Of a DNA stretch of 64,000 nt, positions 35,740 to 44,809 are shown piece by piece; position 1 is the stretch's first letter, and each line of letters opens with the position of its first letter. The notes below the pieces were generated by a model. It saw only the letters and a list, made by a program, of their open reading frames with translations, did not search any database and was not told the DNA's origin. Source of the DNA: Flavobacterium pokkalii (lineage in GTDB: Bacteria; Bacteroidota; Bacteroidia; Flavobacteriales; Flavobacteriaceae). The position numbers and the translations under genes were made by a program. Where the stretch lies: positions 62,001-126,000 of the forward strand of contig NZ_NASZ01000005.1 of assembly GCF_014596575.1 (NCBI RefSeq). The letters run 5' to 3'.

Positions 35740-36513
35740 GTTCCAAATCACTTTCGAAAGTGTCACGATCCCGGTGATTAAAATTAAAATTAAGACAATG
35801 GATTTGAATTGTTCTTCGGAAATGCGTTCGAGGATTTTTTTTCCAATATAAGTTCCAATAATACTAACTACCAGCAAAATAGGAATCAGGTACAAATCAT
35901 GTTGGTGGACATAGCCGTTGTAGGTGTAAACAAAACTTCGGCTGGAATCAATAGCCAAATCGATAATGGCTGAGGTGGCAATAAAAACCTCCATTTTCAG
36001 GTTGTAAGCTGCCAGCGTCATGCCGCGAATAGCGCCTCCGGTTCCTAACAATCCGGCAATTAATCCGGATAAAGTTCCGCCCAATAGGGAATTGGAAACC
36101 GTAGGTTGGATGCTGAAATTTTTAAAAAACAAAAAAAACAAACTCGTCACGATAAGAAAACCAGCCAGAGCCATTTCCAGAGTTTCGCTGTCGATATATT
36201 TACTGATAAAAGCGCCAACAATCACAAAAACAACTGCGGGTACGCCGATAGTAAGCAATAGTTTTTTGTCGAAACCTTTTCGGAAGAAAGCAATTTTAGT
36301 AAGGTTGCTCGAAACATGAAACAAGGCGGTAATTCCTAAAACCGAATGAAAATCCAAAAAATAACTGGCAATAGGCACGAAAAACAACGAAGAACCAAAA
36401 CCTCCCACCGTTCCTAAAATTTCGGCCAGCAGCGCCAATAAAATAAATAAGTATAAGTTTTCCAAAGCAATTAGTTTAGATAGGAATTTGCGCTTGTCTA
36501 TGTAAAAATACAC
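35737..36513 (-). CDS. TauE/SafE-family membrane transporter
   Basis: A 258-residue inner-membrane protein with about eight helices. The start of the fold (LAEILGTVGGFGSSLFFVPIASYF) and its repeat (LSGLIAGLLGTGGAIRGMTLAAY) are TauE/SafE hallmarks. The family moves sulfite or other small organic acids; substrate here unknown. The first 16 residues (MYFYIDKRKFLSKLIA) are atypical, and the TTG at 36465 is an alternative start. Confidence 0.88.
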   Translation of the reverse strand: MYFYIDKRKFLSKLIALENLYLFILLALLAEILGTVGGFGSSLFFVPIASYFLDFHSVLGITALFHVSSNLTKIAFFRKGFDKKLLLTIGVPAVVFVIVGAFISKYIDSETLEMALAGFLIVTSLFFLFFKNFSIQPTVSNSLLGGTLSGLIAGLLGTGGAIRGMTLAAYNLKMEVFIATSAIIDLAIDSSRSFVYTYNGYVHQHDLYLIPILLVVSIIGTYIGKKILERISEEQFKSIVLILILITGIVTLSKVIWN

Positions 36514-36598
36514 TAAAAATGATTAGCGCGGGTAGGGAAAACCGCTTTTAAGTTGTCTTACTGATAAAAGTAGTCTTTAACAACTAAATGATACGATT

Positions 36599-37063
36599 AT
36601 GAAAACGATAAAAATTTTGTTTGCCTTATTCTTTTTAGGGACAGTTACTCATTTGCAGGCGCAGCAAACCGCTGTAAAAGCGGAAGCAAATGTAAATGCT
36701 TATGCGGAGAAAATGAGTTATTATGAAAAAAGAGGAGCGGAAGACGCTCAATTTGAGTTGGCTTTCGTGGCTAAAACCAAGGCGGAAGAAAAAGCCTTTT
36801 GGAAAGAGCAAAAAGCCTACGAGAAACAATTGAAAGCAAAGAACCGAAAAGCTTACCGCGCCTATATTGCGAGTAAAAAAGAGGTTTATGCCGAACATTA
36901 TAACCACTGTGACGCTCATTGTCACCATGATGCCGGTTTTTATACCTATGCCGGTTATTATTACTACGGTTATGACAATCCCCGTTACCAAAGAAGCTAC
37001 GCACCTTCATCGGTAAATACCCGAATAAGCGTGGGTACCCCAAGCCTGCGTTTAGGTCTTTAA
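36599..37063 (+). CDS. Hypothetical exported protein, His/Tyr-rich C-terminus
   Basis: A 154-residue protein with a clear signal peptide (MKTIKILFALFFLGTVTHLQAQ). The middle (about 40-95) is a Lys/Glu/Ala-rich helix, followed by HYNHCDAHCHHD with five His and two Cys, then a Tyr/Gly stretch (YTYAGYYYYGYDNPRY). The His/Cys cluster could bind a metal, but no family is recognised. Followed by a terminator. Confidence 0.75.
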   Translation: MKTIKILFALFFLGTVTHLQAQQTAVKAEANVNAYAEKMSYYEKRGAEDAQFELAFVAKTKAEEKAFWKEQKAYEKQLKAKNRKAYRAYIASKKEVYAEHYNHCDAHCHHDAGFYTYAGYYYYGYDNPRYQRSYAPSSVNTRISVGTPSLRLGL

Positions 37064-37081
37064 TTGATTTTAAAGACTAAA

Positions 37082-37120
37082 AAATCCGTCTCGCTTTTTA
37101 AATCGGGACGGATTTCTGTT
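37082..37120 (+). terminator. Terminator of the His/Tyr-rich protein gene
   Basis: Stem AAATCCGTC / GACGGATTT with a 16-base loop, 18 bases past the stop. The downstream T content is modest (TCTGTTTAAA). Confidence 0.7.
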
Positions 37121-37182
37121 TAAAATAAATGATAATCAAAACTTTAAATTTGTGTCTAAATACTCTTGGATTTAAAATTGTA

Positions 37183-38574
37183 TTATTTTGATTTTACAAA
37201 TGCGAAAGCAGGTTCTTTGCTATCTACATTGATAACTTCGTTTTCTTCTTTAGTTTTAACGGCAAATTTTACTGCTAAAACAATAACTCCGGTAATCAGA
37301 ATGATAATTCCTAAGATGTAAAAAGCATTCGTATAATCAATTAAATCTTTAGTTTGTGCTACGCCTGTTTCGTTAATTACATCTCTGGAAAATTTAACTG
37401 CTTTTGCTTTGAATAAGAAAGCAATCAGCATCGCTCCGATATTTCCACCCGCTCCTACAATTCCGGCAACACTTCCTACAGCTTTTGGGTTTACGAATGG
37501 TACAAGACTATAAGTAGCACCGTTTGCCATTTTTAAACTTACTCCAAATAAGAACATTAAAAAGATAGCCACACCTAATTGATCAGTCATTCCAAAGAAA
37601 ATAATTCCGATACCTTCTAATACAAGTAATAAGGCAAGCAATAAATTTTTACCTGAGAAACCATAGCTTTTACCCACTTTATCAGCAACAATTCCTCCCA
37701 GTGGTCTTGCAAAAAGATTGATTAATCCAAAAATTCCGGCGCAGATTCCTGCTGTTTTTAAACTGGCTCCAAAAGTGTCTGTGAAATAAATTGGAGCAAA
37801 ATTATCAATAGTGATTTCAACACCAAAACAAGCAGCATAAGCAATAGTTAAAACCCAGGTACGGTAATCTTTAACCGCCAGCATAAAGGTGTTTTCTTTA
37901 TTTTTATTTTCAATACCAAGTTCTTTGTAGTTCCCATTTGGTAAATCTTTGGTATATCTGAAATAGATAAAAGCAAAAAACAATAACATGAATCCCGGAA
38001 CAATCATGGCATATCTCCAGCTGTCCTGTTCTGTGCAAAGTCCTAATCCTACACATCCTGCAGCAATAATTGGCATCATAATATTAGCTAATCCGGCACC
38101 AGCATTTCCAAATCCACCAGCTGTTGCATTAGCCGTTCCTTTGATTGATGGGGCAAACATTACCGAAGTATGAAATTGTGTGATAACAAAAGAAGCACCA
38201 ATAACACCAATAGCTAATCTGAAAAGGAGGAAACTTTCATACGATTGTGAAGTACCGATTAAAAATACCGGTATGGAACAAACAACTAATAGCCAGGTGT
38301 AGGTTAATCTTGGTCCAAATTTATCCACTAATCTCCCGATTAATAATCTGGCGATGATCGTTGCAGATACAGCAGCAATTTGAATGTTACCTAATTGGTC
38401 TTTAGTAAGATGTAATTGCTCTTTAGCTAATGGCATAAGTGATGACATTCCAAACCATGCAAAAAAGGAAAAGAAAAAGGTTAACCAGGTAATATGGAAC
38501 GTACGCATTTGAACGCCTTTAGCACTAAAAATATTTAATTTTGAAAGCGGTTGATTTGTTGAAATTGAACTCAT
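37183..38574 (-). CDS. narK: Nitrate/nitrite transporter, NarK/NNP family
   Basis: A 463-residue, 12-helix major facilitator. Both nitrate-signature glycine motifs are present: TAGGFGNAGAGLANIMMP (about 150-167) and GIVGAGGNIGAMLIAFLF (about 370-387). FRLAIGVIGASF and GRLVDKFGPRL are also typical. It imports nitrate or exchanges it for nitrite. No nitrate reductase gene is in the window. The upstream region has a minus-strand TAATTTTG box at 38660-38653 and two direct repeats that may bind a regulator. Confidence 0.93.
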   Translation of the reverse strand: MSSISTNQPLSKLNIFSAKGVQMRTFHITWLTFFFSFFAWFGMSSLMPLAKEQLHLTKDQLGNIQIAAVSATIIARLLIGRLVDKFGPRLTYTWLLVVCSIPVFLIGTSQSYESFLLFRLAIGVIGASFVITQFHTSVMFAPSIKGTANATAGGFGNAGAGLANIMMPIIAAGCVGLGLCTEQDSWRYAMIVPGFMLLFFAFIYFRYTKDLPNGNYKELGIENKNKENTFMLAVKDYRTWVLTIAYAACFGVEITIDNFAPIYFTDTFGASLKTAGICAGIFGLINLFARPLGGIVADKVGKSYGFSGKNLLLALLLVLEGIGIIFFGMTDQLGVAIFLMFLFGVSLKMANGATYSLVPFVNPKAVGSVAGIVGAGGNIGAMLIAFLFKAKAVKFSRDVINETGVAQTKDLIDYTNAFYILGIIILITGVIVLAVKFAVKTKEENEVINVDSKEPAFAFVKSK

Positions 38575-39094
38575 TTTGCAAAAAATTAATTGTTATCATT
38601 ATTTTTTTCTAAGTAGCGAACTTATGTCTAAGTGTTTTACTTATTTAAAAGACAAAATTAGTTGCATTGTTCGGATTAAAAGTTGCGAAAACACAGTTTT
38701 GGTAAAATAATTAAGTATTTATACGTAAGTATTGTGTCTAAGTGAGCTTAGGGAGCTACGTGAGAATACAAAAATCCACAGTTTACAAGGGATGCAAGGC
38801 TGTGGAGGCGGTAATCCTGAGAAGTTAGAAAATTTTCTAAGTATTGAGGATATTTTTAATTTTCTTTGTCGTTTGTGCGAAAAGACTTTTTTAAAGATAT
38901 GGAACTATTAAGAGATTAAGTTGCCTTAAGGTTTTTGTTCTTGTTGCAAACGAGAACCAGAGTTTTTATAATTATTCTCAATCTTGTCATTCCGAAGAAT
39001 GAGGAATCTCATCAAGTAATTCTATAAAGTAAAATGCCACACGAAAGGATTCGTGCGGCAGCGTGGGCACAGAATGCAAATCCTAGTTATCGAG
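38575..39094. other. Long intergenic region upstream of narK
   Basis: 520 bases. Near narK: a possible -7 box (38660-38653, minus) and the 10-mer TGTCTAAGTG at 38625-38634 and again at 38735-38744. The middle is unremarkable. Near 38985-39015 is a TCATTCCGAAGAATGAGGAATC stretch of the kind dispersed in flavobacterial genomes, followed by the solitary REP-like hairpin. Confidence 0.65.
39036..39059 (-). repeat. REP-like hairpin, solitary copy
   Basis: Identical over 24 bases to the copies flanking the transposase at 19.2-19.9 kb, and also sharing the adjoining AGC outside the stem. No transposase lies nearby, consistent with a dispersed element mobilised in trans. Confidence 0.85.
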
Positions 39095-39916
39095 TTAAAA
39101 ATATTCATAAGTATATTTTCTGAAGTATTCTTCTTCAGCGCCATTCAACCTACCTTTTTGTTCAGTAATTAGACCTTTTTTATCGTATTTTGATTTGCTC
39201 CACATTGTTAAAATACCATCTTCAAAATATTGTTCGTCAATTTTGTTTCCTTGGTTATCATATTTGTATATCCAGATATTTGTTCTTCTGCTATTTTGGA
39301 ATCTCGATATTTTGGTTGGATTATTATTGTTGTCATATTCGAATGTTTTATAGAAAAAGATAGTATTGTCAGGACGATATCTGACCATCTTTGTTATTAA
39401 ATTTTGATTGTTGTATTCATACTTGTCCAAAAAGAATTTGTTGGATAAATTTTTACCACTATAATACCATTTTTCTTCAATAAGATTTCCCTTTTCATTA
39501 TAAGTATATAGCCATGTTTTTAAACCTTCAGTTTTCTGTATTGTTTGACCGGATGTATTTATGTCATAAGATGATTTCTCAATTGATGGAGTACCAAATA
39601 AAAAATTCGTTTTTTCAATTAAATATTCTTTTGAATCATATTTATATTGATTTTTAATTTCCTTTTTTAATGGTGGAATGGAAGAAACGGATTCAATTAA
39701 TAAGCCTTTAGGATTGTATTTCCATTGAAATAATAGATGACCATCACCTGTTTGTGTGTCATTTTTAAGTTTAAAATCAAATACTTTAATACATTTAATA
39801 TTGTTGTTTTTACATAAATGTTTGTCAATGTTGTTTGTGTTATTTTCTTGTCCCTGAATAAATGAGGATGTAAAACCTAAAAGAGTTACTAGTAAATATT
39901 TAACTATAATATTCAT
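39095..39916 (-). CDS. Exported protein with YD/RHS-like repeats
   Basis: A 273-residue protein with a signal peptide (MNIIVKYLLVTLLGFTSSFIQGQ). The rest consists of about seven irregular repeats of the type Y-x-Y-D/N-x-x-G-x-x-I/T-E (QYKYDSKEYLIEKT, LYTYNEKGNLIEEK, KYEYNNQNLITKM, TFEYDNNNNPTKIS, IYKYDNQGNKIDEQ, KSKYDKKGLITEQK), like short beta-strand repeats of the RHS/YD or MORN kind. It is much shorter than RHS toxins and has no toxin domain. Function unknown. Low GC relative to neighbours and location beside a REP-like element are odd. Confidence 0.72.
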   Translation of the reverse strand: MNIIVKYLLVTLLGFTSSFIQGQENNTNNIDKHLCKNNNIKCIKVFDFKLKNDTQTGDGHLLFQWKYNPKGLLIESVSSIPPLKKEIKNQYKYDSKEYLIEKTNFLFGTPSIEKSSYDINTSGQTIQKTEGLKTWLYTYNEKGNLIEEKWYYSGKNLSNKFFLDKYEYNNQNLITKMVRYRPDNTIFFYKTFEYDNNNNPTKISRFQNSRRTNIWIYKYDNQGNKIDEQYFEDGILTMWSKSKYDKKGLITEQKGRLNGAEEEYFRKYTYEYF

Positions 39917-40114
39917 ATTCTGTTTTTATTTAAATTATATCTTACCAAAGATATACACTCCTAAATAGAATTATTTATATCATAAAAATGAAGAGGTGTG
40001 TATATGTTTCAAAAATATAAAAACTTTTCTTACTTGTAAAAGTGAATACAATACAAAATACAATTACATTAAAAAAAACTCTTAATGCAACTTAATCCCT
40101 TAATGGTAAAAAAA

Positions 40115-40666
40115 CTATCGTTTATTATTAATAATCTCAGCCAAAAGTTTCTTGGCTCTTAGGAGTTTGATTTTGACGTTATTGAGGGGTTCGTCAATTT
40201 TATTGGCTATTTCCTGATAGCTCATTTCTTGAAAATAACGCAGTTGGATCACTTCCTGATAATGCGGTTTCAGTTCTTTAATGTATTGCAGTAATTGCGA
40301 GAGGTTTTGCTCGGTAATCAGTTCGTCTTCTTTAGACGGCGTGGTATCGGCAATGTTGTAGGCTTTCTGGTCTTCCTGTTCGGTAATTTCCACAAAAAGA
40401 CTCGATTTTCTTTTGCGAAGCATGTCGATATAAACATTCTTGGCAATCGAAATCAACCAGGTGTTGAATTGGAATTCGGGATTGTAAGTAGCAATTTTGT
40501 CAAAAGCTTTCGAGAAGGTTTCTATGGTAATGTCTTCGGCGTTGGTTTCGTTTTCCGTGCGCTTGAGCATAAAACCATAGACCTCGTTCCAATACTGATT
40601 TAGCAGAAAAGTAAAGGCCGATTGATCTCCCCGTTTGGCTTTTTCGATTTGAGTACTTATTTCCAA
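40115..40666 (-). CDS. ECF-type RNA polymerase sigma factor
   Basis: A 183-residue sigma-70 family protein. Region 2 is EDITIETFSKAFDKI with FNTWLISIAKNVYIDMLRKRK; region 4 is YFQEMSYQEIANKIDEPLNN with VKIKLLRAKKLL. No anti-sigma gene is adjacent. Its start overlaps the end of a glycosyltransferase gene by 10 bases, so the two are translationally coupled. Regulon unknown. Confidence 0.93.
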   Translation of the reverse strand: MEISTQIEKAKRGDQSAFTFLLNQYWNEVYGFMLKRTENETNAEDITIETFSKAFDKIATYNPEFQFNTWLISIAKNVYIDMLRKRKSSLFVEITEQEDQKAYNIADTTPSKEDELITEQNLSQLLQYIKELKPHYQEVIQLRYFQEMSYQEIANKIDEPLNNVKIKLLRAKKLLAEIINNKR

Positions 40667-41763
40667 TTGACCGGTTTTGAAAAAATATTAGTTAAAAACA
40701 CATTGAATTGGGTAAAAACCAATGCGAATTCAATGAAGGGAAACCAAAATTTGATGTCTTTTTCTTTGAGTTTCCCTGCCGAAAATCCTACGGCAATCCA
40801 GGCGCATAAATAACGTAAACCGATTAAAGCGGTTACCACAATCCATTGGAATTGGAAAGCCAGTAAAACTATTGCCAGAATAAAAAACAACAATTGGGAA
40901 CTGTAAAAGAAAGCCAACTGAAACTGGTCAATTGCTTTGTAATGCTTGGCAGTCGCTACGTGGCGTCTTTTTTGGGTAAACCATTCTTTATAGGTTTTTT
41001 TGGGTGCCGAATACGTAAAACTTTCCGGACTGTAAGCCACAGTAGTATTTCCTCCGTTAGCTGCCTCGTTAATAAATAAATCATCATCACCGGAGCGCAC
41101 CTGAATGTGGTTGATAAAACCGTTTACCCTGAAAAATTCTTCTTTTTTATAAGCCATATTGCGGCCTACGCCCATGTACGGATGTCCTAATTTTGCCCAG
41201 GAAAAATACTGAACCGCAGTAAGCACCGTTTCGTAACGAATGATTTTGTTCAGGAACGAATTGGCTATTTTTTCATAGCCTCCGTAGCCTAAAACAATCG
41301 TTTTATGTAAGGTAAATTGCGAACTCATAGCCGTAATCCAGTCTTTTGATGTTGGGTAACAATCCGCATCGGTAAATAGCAAATATTCTTTTTTAGCCGC
41401 TTTGATTCCTAAGGTCAATGCATATTTTTTATTGGCCCAAAATGCTTCATTGTTTTGAACCTTAACGAGACGAATGTTAGAATATTGTTTCTCGAAAGCT
41501 TCAAATAATTCTAAAGTGTTATCACTCGAAGCGTCGTCGATTAAAACAATCTCAAAATCAGGGTAGTTTTGTTCGGCTAGAAGCGGCACATATTTGGCCA
41601 CATTTTCTTCTTCATTTTTGGCACAGACAATAACGGAAATCGGAATTCTTTTGGGTGTTATTTTTTGCGCTTTGGCGAAAGCAAATTTCCCAAAAACACC
41701 TAAATAATACGCAATTTGAATAGCAACAACAGCAATAAAAAAGTAAAGAATCAGTATAAGCAT
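40657..41763 (-). CDS. Family 2 glycosyltransferase, membrane-bound
   Basis: A 368-residue protein with one N-terminal helix (LILYFFIAVVAIQIAYYLGVF) and two to three C-terminal helices (about 285-330 and beyond). The GT-A domain between them has ISVIVCAKNEEENV, VLIDDASSDNTLEL, the metal-binding DxD as FTDADCYP, SGDDDLFINEAA and the acceptor motif QKRRHVATAKHY. It transfers a sugar to an envelope lipid or polymer; donor and acceptor unknown. Upstream of, and coupled to, the sigma factor gene. Confidence 0.91.
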   Translation of the reverse strand: MLILILYFFIAVVAIQIAYYLGVFGKFAFAKAQKITPKRIPISVIVCAKNEEENVAKYVPLLAEQNYPDFEIVLIDDASSDNTLELFEAFEKQYSNIRLVKVQNNEAFWANKKYALTLGIKAAKKEYLLFTDADCYPTSKDWITAMSSQFTLHKTIVLGYGGYEKIANSFLNKIIRYETVLTAVQYFSWAKLGHPYMGVGRNMAYKKEEFFRVNGFINHIQVRSGDDDLFINEAANGGNTTVAYSPESFTYSAPKKTYKEWFTQKRRHVATAKHYKAIDQFQLAFFYSSQLLFFILAIVLLAFQFQWIVVTALIGLRYLCAWIAVGFSAGKLKEKDIKFWFPFIEFALVFTQFNVFLTNIFSKPVNWK

Positions 41764-41784
41764 CGGTGTTTAATGGGTTATTAA

Positions 41785-41802
41785 TCCCGAAAGCTTTCGG
41801 GA
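41785..41802. repeat. Dispersed palindrome TCCCGAAAGCTTTCGGGA
   Basis: Perfect 18-bp palindrome between the glycosyltransferase start and murB. Related copies occur at 45383-45402 and 48336-48353. Confidence 0.8.
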
Positions 41803-41886
41803 GTGTGCAAAGGTATGAATAGAATTAGGATTTGGAAATGATAGAATGTGAATTTTACAAGAAAAATTTGAGCCTTGATTTTCGGG

Positions 41887-42900
41887 CTAAATAATGTTGA
41901 CTTCGGCTTCTATTTTTATTCCAAAAGTTTCTAAAACAGTTTGTTGTACTTTTTTAGCAACATCCAGAATTTCCTGTCCGGTTGCCTGTCCATAATTCAC
42001 TAAAACCAGCGCCTGATTTTTATGAATTCCGGCATCGCCAAATCGTTTTCCTTTTAAACCGGCCTGTTCAATCAGCCAGCCAGCCGGAACTTTGACTTCC
42101 GTGTCAGATACTTCAAAGAATTTCATCTCCGGAAATTTAGCGTTAATCTTTTCAAATTCCGTTTTAGAAATAATTGGATTTTTAAAAAAACTACCGCTGT
42201 TTCCCAGTTCTTTCGGATCGGGTAATTTGCTCTGACGGATGGCAATCACGGCATTACTGACGTCTTTCAGTCCTGGGGTCGAAATGTTATTTTTAGCCAG
42301 TTCTCCCAGAATATCTCCGTAAGAAGTATTGATTTTATGGTTGCGTTTTGTTAGTTTGAATATAACCGAAGTAATAATGTATTCGCCTTTTACTTCGTTT
42401 TTAAAAATACTTTCGCGGTAACCAAATTTACATTCGGCATTGTTGAAAGTTTTCATTTCCTGAGTGGCAATATTCATAGCTTCGCAGGAAACAAAAGTAT
42501 CTTTGATTTCGGTTCCGTAAGCACCAATATTTTGAACCGGAGTAGTTCCTACATTTCCCGGAATTAAAGACATGTTTTCCAATCCGCCGAAATTTTGGTC
42601 AATGGTCCAAAGCACCAATTCATGCCAGTTTTCACCCGCCTGACTTTCAATCCATACAAAATCCTCATCTTCTTTGATGATTTTTTTTCCTTTCAAATCA
42701 ATATGAATCACCAAAGCATCTACGTTCTGAGTGAGTAACATATTGCTACCGCCGCCTAAAATGAATTTTTTCTCGTTTTCATTTTGTTCCAAAATGCTTT
42801 TTAATTCGGCTACAGAATGAACCGCAACAAATAATTTGGCTTTGGCTTCGATACCAAAAGTATTGTAGTTTTTTAAAGAAAAATTTTGTTGAATTTCCAT
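41887..42900 (-). CDS. murB: UDP-N-acetylenolpyruvoylglucosamine reductase
   Basis: A 337-residue FAD enzyme making UDP-N-acetylmuramate in peptidoglycan synthesis. The start NFSLKNYNTFGIEAKA, FAD-binding ILGGGSNMLL, NMSLIPGNVGTTPVQNIGAYG and KFGYRESIFK are type I MurB motifs. The proton donor Ser lies in LGNSGSFFKNPI, and WLIEQAGLKGKRFGDAGIHKNQALVLVN closes the active site. Usual length. Confidence 0.96.
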   Translation of the reverse strand: MEIQQNFSLKNYNTFGIEAKAKLFVAVHSVAELKSILEQNENEKKFILGGGSNMLLTQNVDALVIHIDLKGKKIIKEDEDFVWIESQAGENWHELVLWTIDQNFGGLENMSLIPGNVGTTPVQNIGAYGTEIKDTFVSCEAMNIATQEMKTFNNAECKFGYRESIFKNEVKGEYIITSVIFKLTKRNHKINTSYGDILGELAKNNISTPGLKDVSNAVIAIRQSKLPDPKELGNSGSFFKNPIISKTEFEKINAKFPEMKFFEVSDTEVKVPAGWLIEQAGLKGKRFGDAGIHKNQALVLVNYGQATGQEILDVAKKVQQTVLETFGIKIEAEVNII

Positions 42901-42965
42901 AAAAGAAAGTACGTTTTAAGTAGTCAATTGAAGCTTCAAAAATAGGAATTATAATTTTTGGTTTT

Positions 42966-43041
42966 ACCGCAAAGACACAAAGTTTCCGCAAAGTTCGCTA
43001 AGTTTTGTGTTCTTAGCGTAAATCTTAGAGAACTTTGCGGT
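42966..43041. repeat. Dispersed inverted repeat with ACCGCAAAG / CTTTGCGGT arms
   Basis: Outer arms ACCGCAAAG (42966-42974) and CTTTGCGGT (43033-43041) enclose an inner pair CGCTAAG (42996-43002) / CTTAGCG (43012-43018). A related half occurs at 53033-53063. It may also end transcription of the GT4 operon. Confidence 0.7.
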
Positions 43042-43045
43042 TAAA

Positions 43046-44107
43046 TTATTTTCTTGCATCAATCAATTCGTGGTATTTGTCTGCGATAATTTTCATGTTG
43101 GTTTGATAATTGGCATTTTCTTCCACAAAATTTCTATTTCGAATAACAGCTTGATTTCGGTATTCTCTATTCTCAAAAGCCCATAGTATTTCTTCTGCCA
43201 GCATTTCGAAATCGTCCAGGCTAATTAATTGTCCGTTTTCACGATGTTTTATCCAACTTTGATTTCCTTCGATATTGCTCACAATCGGATAACAGCCGCA
43301 AGCCATCGCCTCAAATAAAGAAGCCGAAACGCCTTCGGTTACAGGCATGCTGATGTAAAAAAGAGCTTGTTGCAGTCGTTTTGGAAGTTCGCTATTGGAA
43401 ATTCTTCCTGTGAAAAGTACTTTGTCCTGAATTTGTAATTCCTGTGCCAAATTTTTAAGATTTTCAAGCAATGTGCCGTCTCCAATGATAGTTAAATGGA
43501 AATCAATTTCTTTTTGATGCAAAATGCCAAAAGCTTTTAAAATAATCTCGTGTCGGTATTCCGGTAATAGAGAACGGCTAACTATGGCGGTGATTTTTTC
43601 GGGATTTGCCAAATTGTTATTTTTGAATTTTTCTAAATCAATGCCTTTGGGTAAAAGGAGAATTTTGGATTCATCAACCTGAACACTTTTCATGTGTTTT
43701 GCCATAATGGGACCCCAGGCATGAATGAGTGTTGCTTTTTGGAAAGCATAATTTTGTAAAATTCGTTTCAGCGGAAGCGAAATAGCATTTTCAGGCCATA
43801 AATCGGTTTTTCCCTGTTGGGCGATTGCCGAAGGTTGTAAGCCGGACAAGGCCGCCAGAAAACCATAACTGGTAGTTCTTTCGGCGATAATCATATCGGG
43901 TTTTTCCTTGCGAATGATTTTTTGAATTGTAAAAGGCGCAAAAATGAATTCCAGCGTTCTCCCAATTCGATTCCAAAAAGTATCGTTGGACGTTTGCAGT
44001 TCCCAGTTGATGATTTTAAAATGCCCAAATTCCTTTAAACCGTTCATCCAGGTTTGGGCATCGGCGCGATAGGATTCTCCGAGAAAAAGGATTTTTCTTT
44101 GTTTCAT
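43046..44107 (-). CDS. Family 4 glycosyltransferase (GT-B)
   Basis: A 353-residue retaining glycosyltransferase. The N-terminal acceptor domain is variable (FLGESYRADAQTWMNGLKEFG). The C-terminal Glycos_transf_1 domain has ILLLPKGIDLEKF, LTIIGDGTLLENL, VLFTGRISNSEL and the E-x7-E nucleotide-sugar motif TEGVSASLFEAMACGCYPIV. It likely builds an envelope polysaccharide or lipid. Last gene of a three-gene minus-strand run, 6 bases after the DUF2461 gene. Confidence 0.92.
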   Translation of the reverse strand: MKQRKILFLGESYRADAQTWMNGLKEFGHFKIINWELQTSNDTFWNRIGRTLEFIFAPFTIQKIIRKEKPDMIIAERTTSYGFLAALSGLQPSAIAQQGKTDLWPENAISLPLKRILQNYAFQKATLIHAWGPIMAKHMKSVQVDESKILLLPKGIDLEKFKNNNLANPEKITAIVSRSLLPEYRHEIILKAFGILHQKEIDFHLTIIGDGTLLENLKNLAQELQIQDKVLFTGRISNSELPKRLQQALFYISMPVTEGVSASLFEAMACGCYPIVSNIEGNQSWIKHRENGQLISLDDFEMLAEEILWAFENREYRNQAVIRNRNFVEENANYQTNMKIIADKYHELIDARK

Positions 44108-44113
44108 TAATTT

Positions 44114-44791
44114 TTAAAATTCCTCCGTTTCTATGGCGCGATTCATGAACTCGTTTAGTGGTTTTAAAAGTTGGAGTTTCTGAGTCGTTTTCGAAACAAA
44201 ATCTTTTTTAGTTACTTCAGAAATGTCAAACTTATGCATGGTTTCGAAGCTTTTTAGTTTTAAGAATTCAATGGCCGGATGCTCTTTTTCGTAACCTCTG
44301 GGTGGATTTTTGAGCAGGTATTTTTCATTGCGACAAAAATCGCCAAATTCTTTTTTGAAATTAGGTTCCGCTAAAATGGCTTCCAAATCTTCGTAGAAAA
44401 AAGCAATTTCTTTGCGTATTTTTTTTAAATCATCGGCTTCAGGAGCATAAAAACCACCGGCAATAAAAGAGCCGTTTGGATCGATGTGGACATAATAACC
44501 GGCTTTGTTCAGTCCTTTGGAACCGGAAGAAATCCAAATGCCCATGTGGGTTTTATAAGGTGATTTGTCTTTGGAAAAGCGAATGTCACGGTTGATTCTG
44601 AAGGTGCAGTCTTTGATTTCAAGCATTTCTAATGCCGAATCCCAAGGTTTCATCGCATCCAGAAAATCAGCAACCAGCTGGTGATAGTCTTTTTTATACG
44701 CTTCGTATCTTTTTTTGTTGTCCTGAAACCATTCGCGATTGTTGTTGGCTCTTAAGTCGTTTAAAAACTGTAAGGATTCTGTGTTAAGCAT
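44114..44791 (-). CDS. DUF2461 / TIGR02453 family protein
   Basis: A 225-residue cytoplasmic protein with the family's fingerprints: SLQFLNDLRANNNREWFQDNK, CTFRINRDIRFSKDKSPYKT, HMGIWISSG and GYYVHIDPNGSFIAGGFYAP. Widespread, function unknown. Middle gene of the rhodanese-DUF2461-GT4 run. Confidence 0.92.
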   Translation of the reverse strand: MLNTESLQFLNDLRANNNREWFQDNKKRYEAYKKDYHQLVADFLDAMKPWDSALEMLEIKDCTFRINRDIRFSKDKSPYKTHMGIWISSGSKGLNKAGYYVHIDPNGSFIAGGFYAPEADDLKKIRKEIAFFYEDLEAILAEPNFKKEFGDFCRNEKYLLKNPPRGYEKEHPAIEFLKLKSFETMHKFDISEVTKKDFVSKTTQKLQLLKPLNEFMNRAIETEEF

Positions 44792-44809
44792 AAATGATTG
44801 TTTTGTTTT

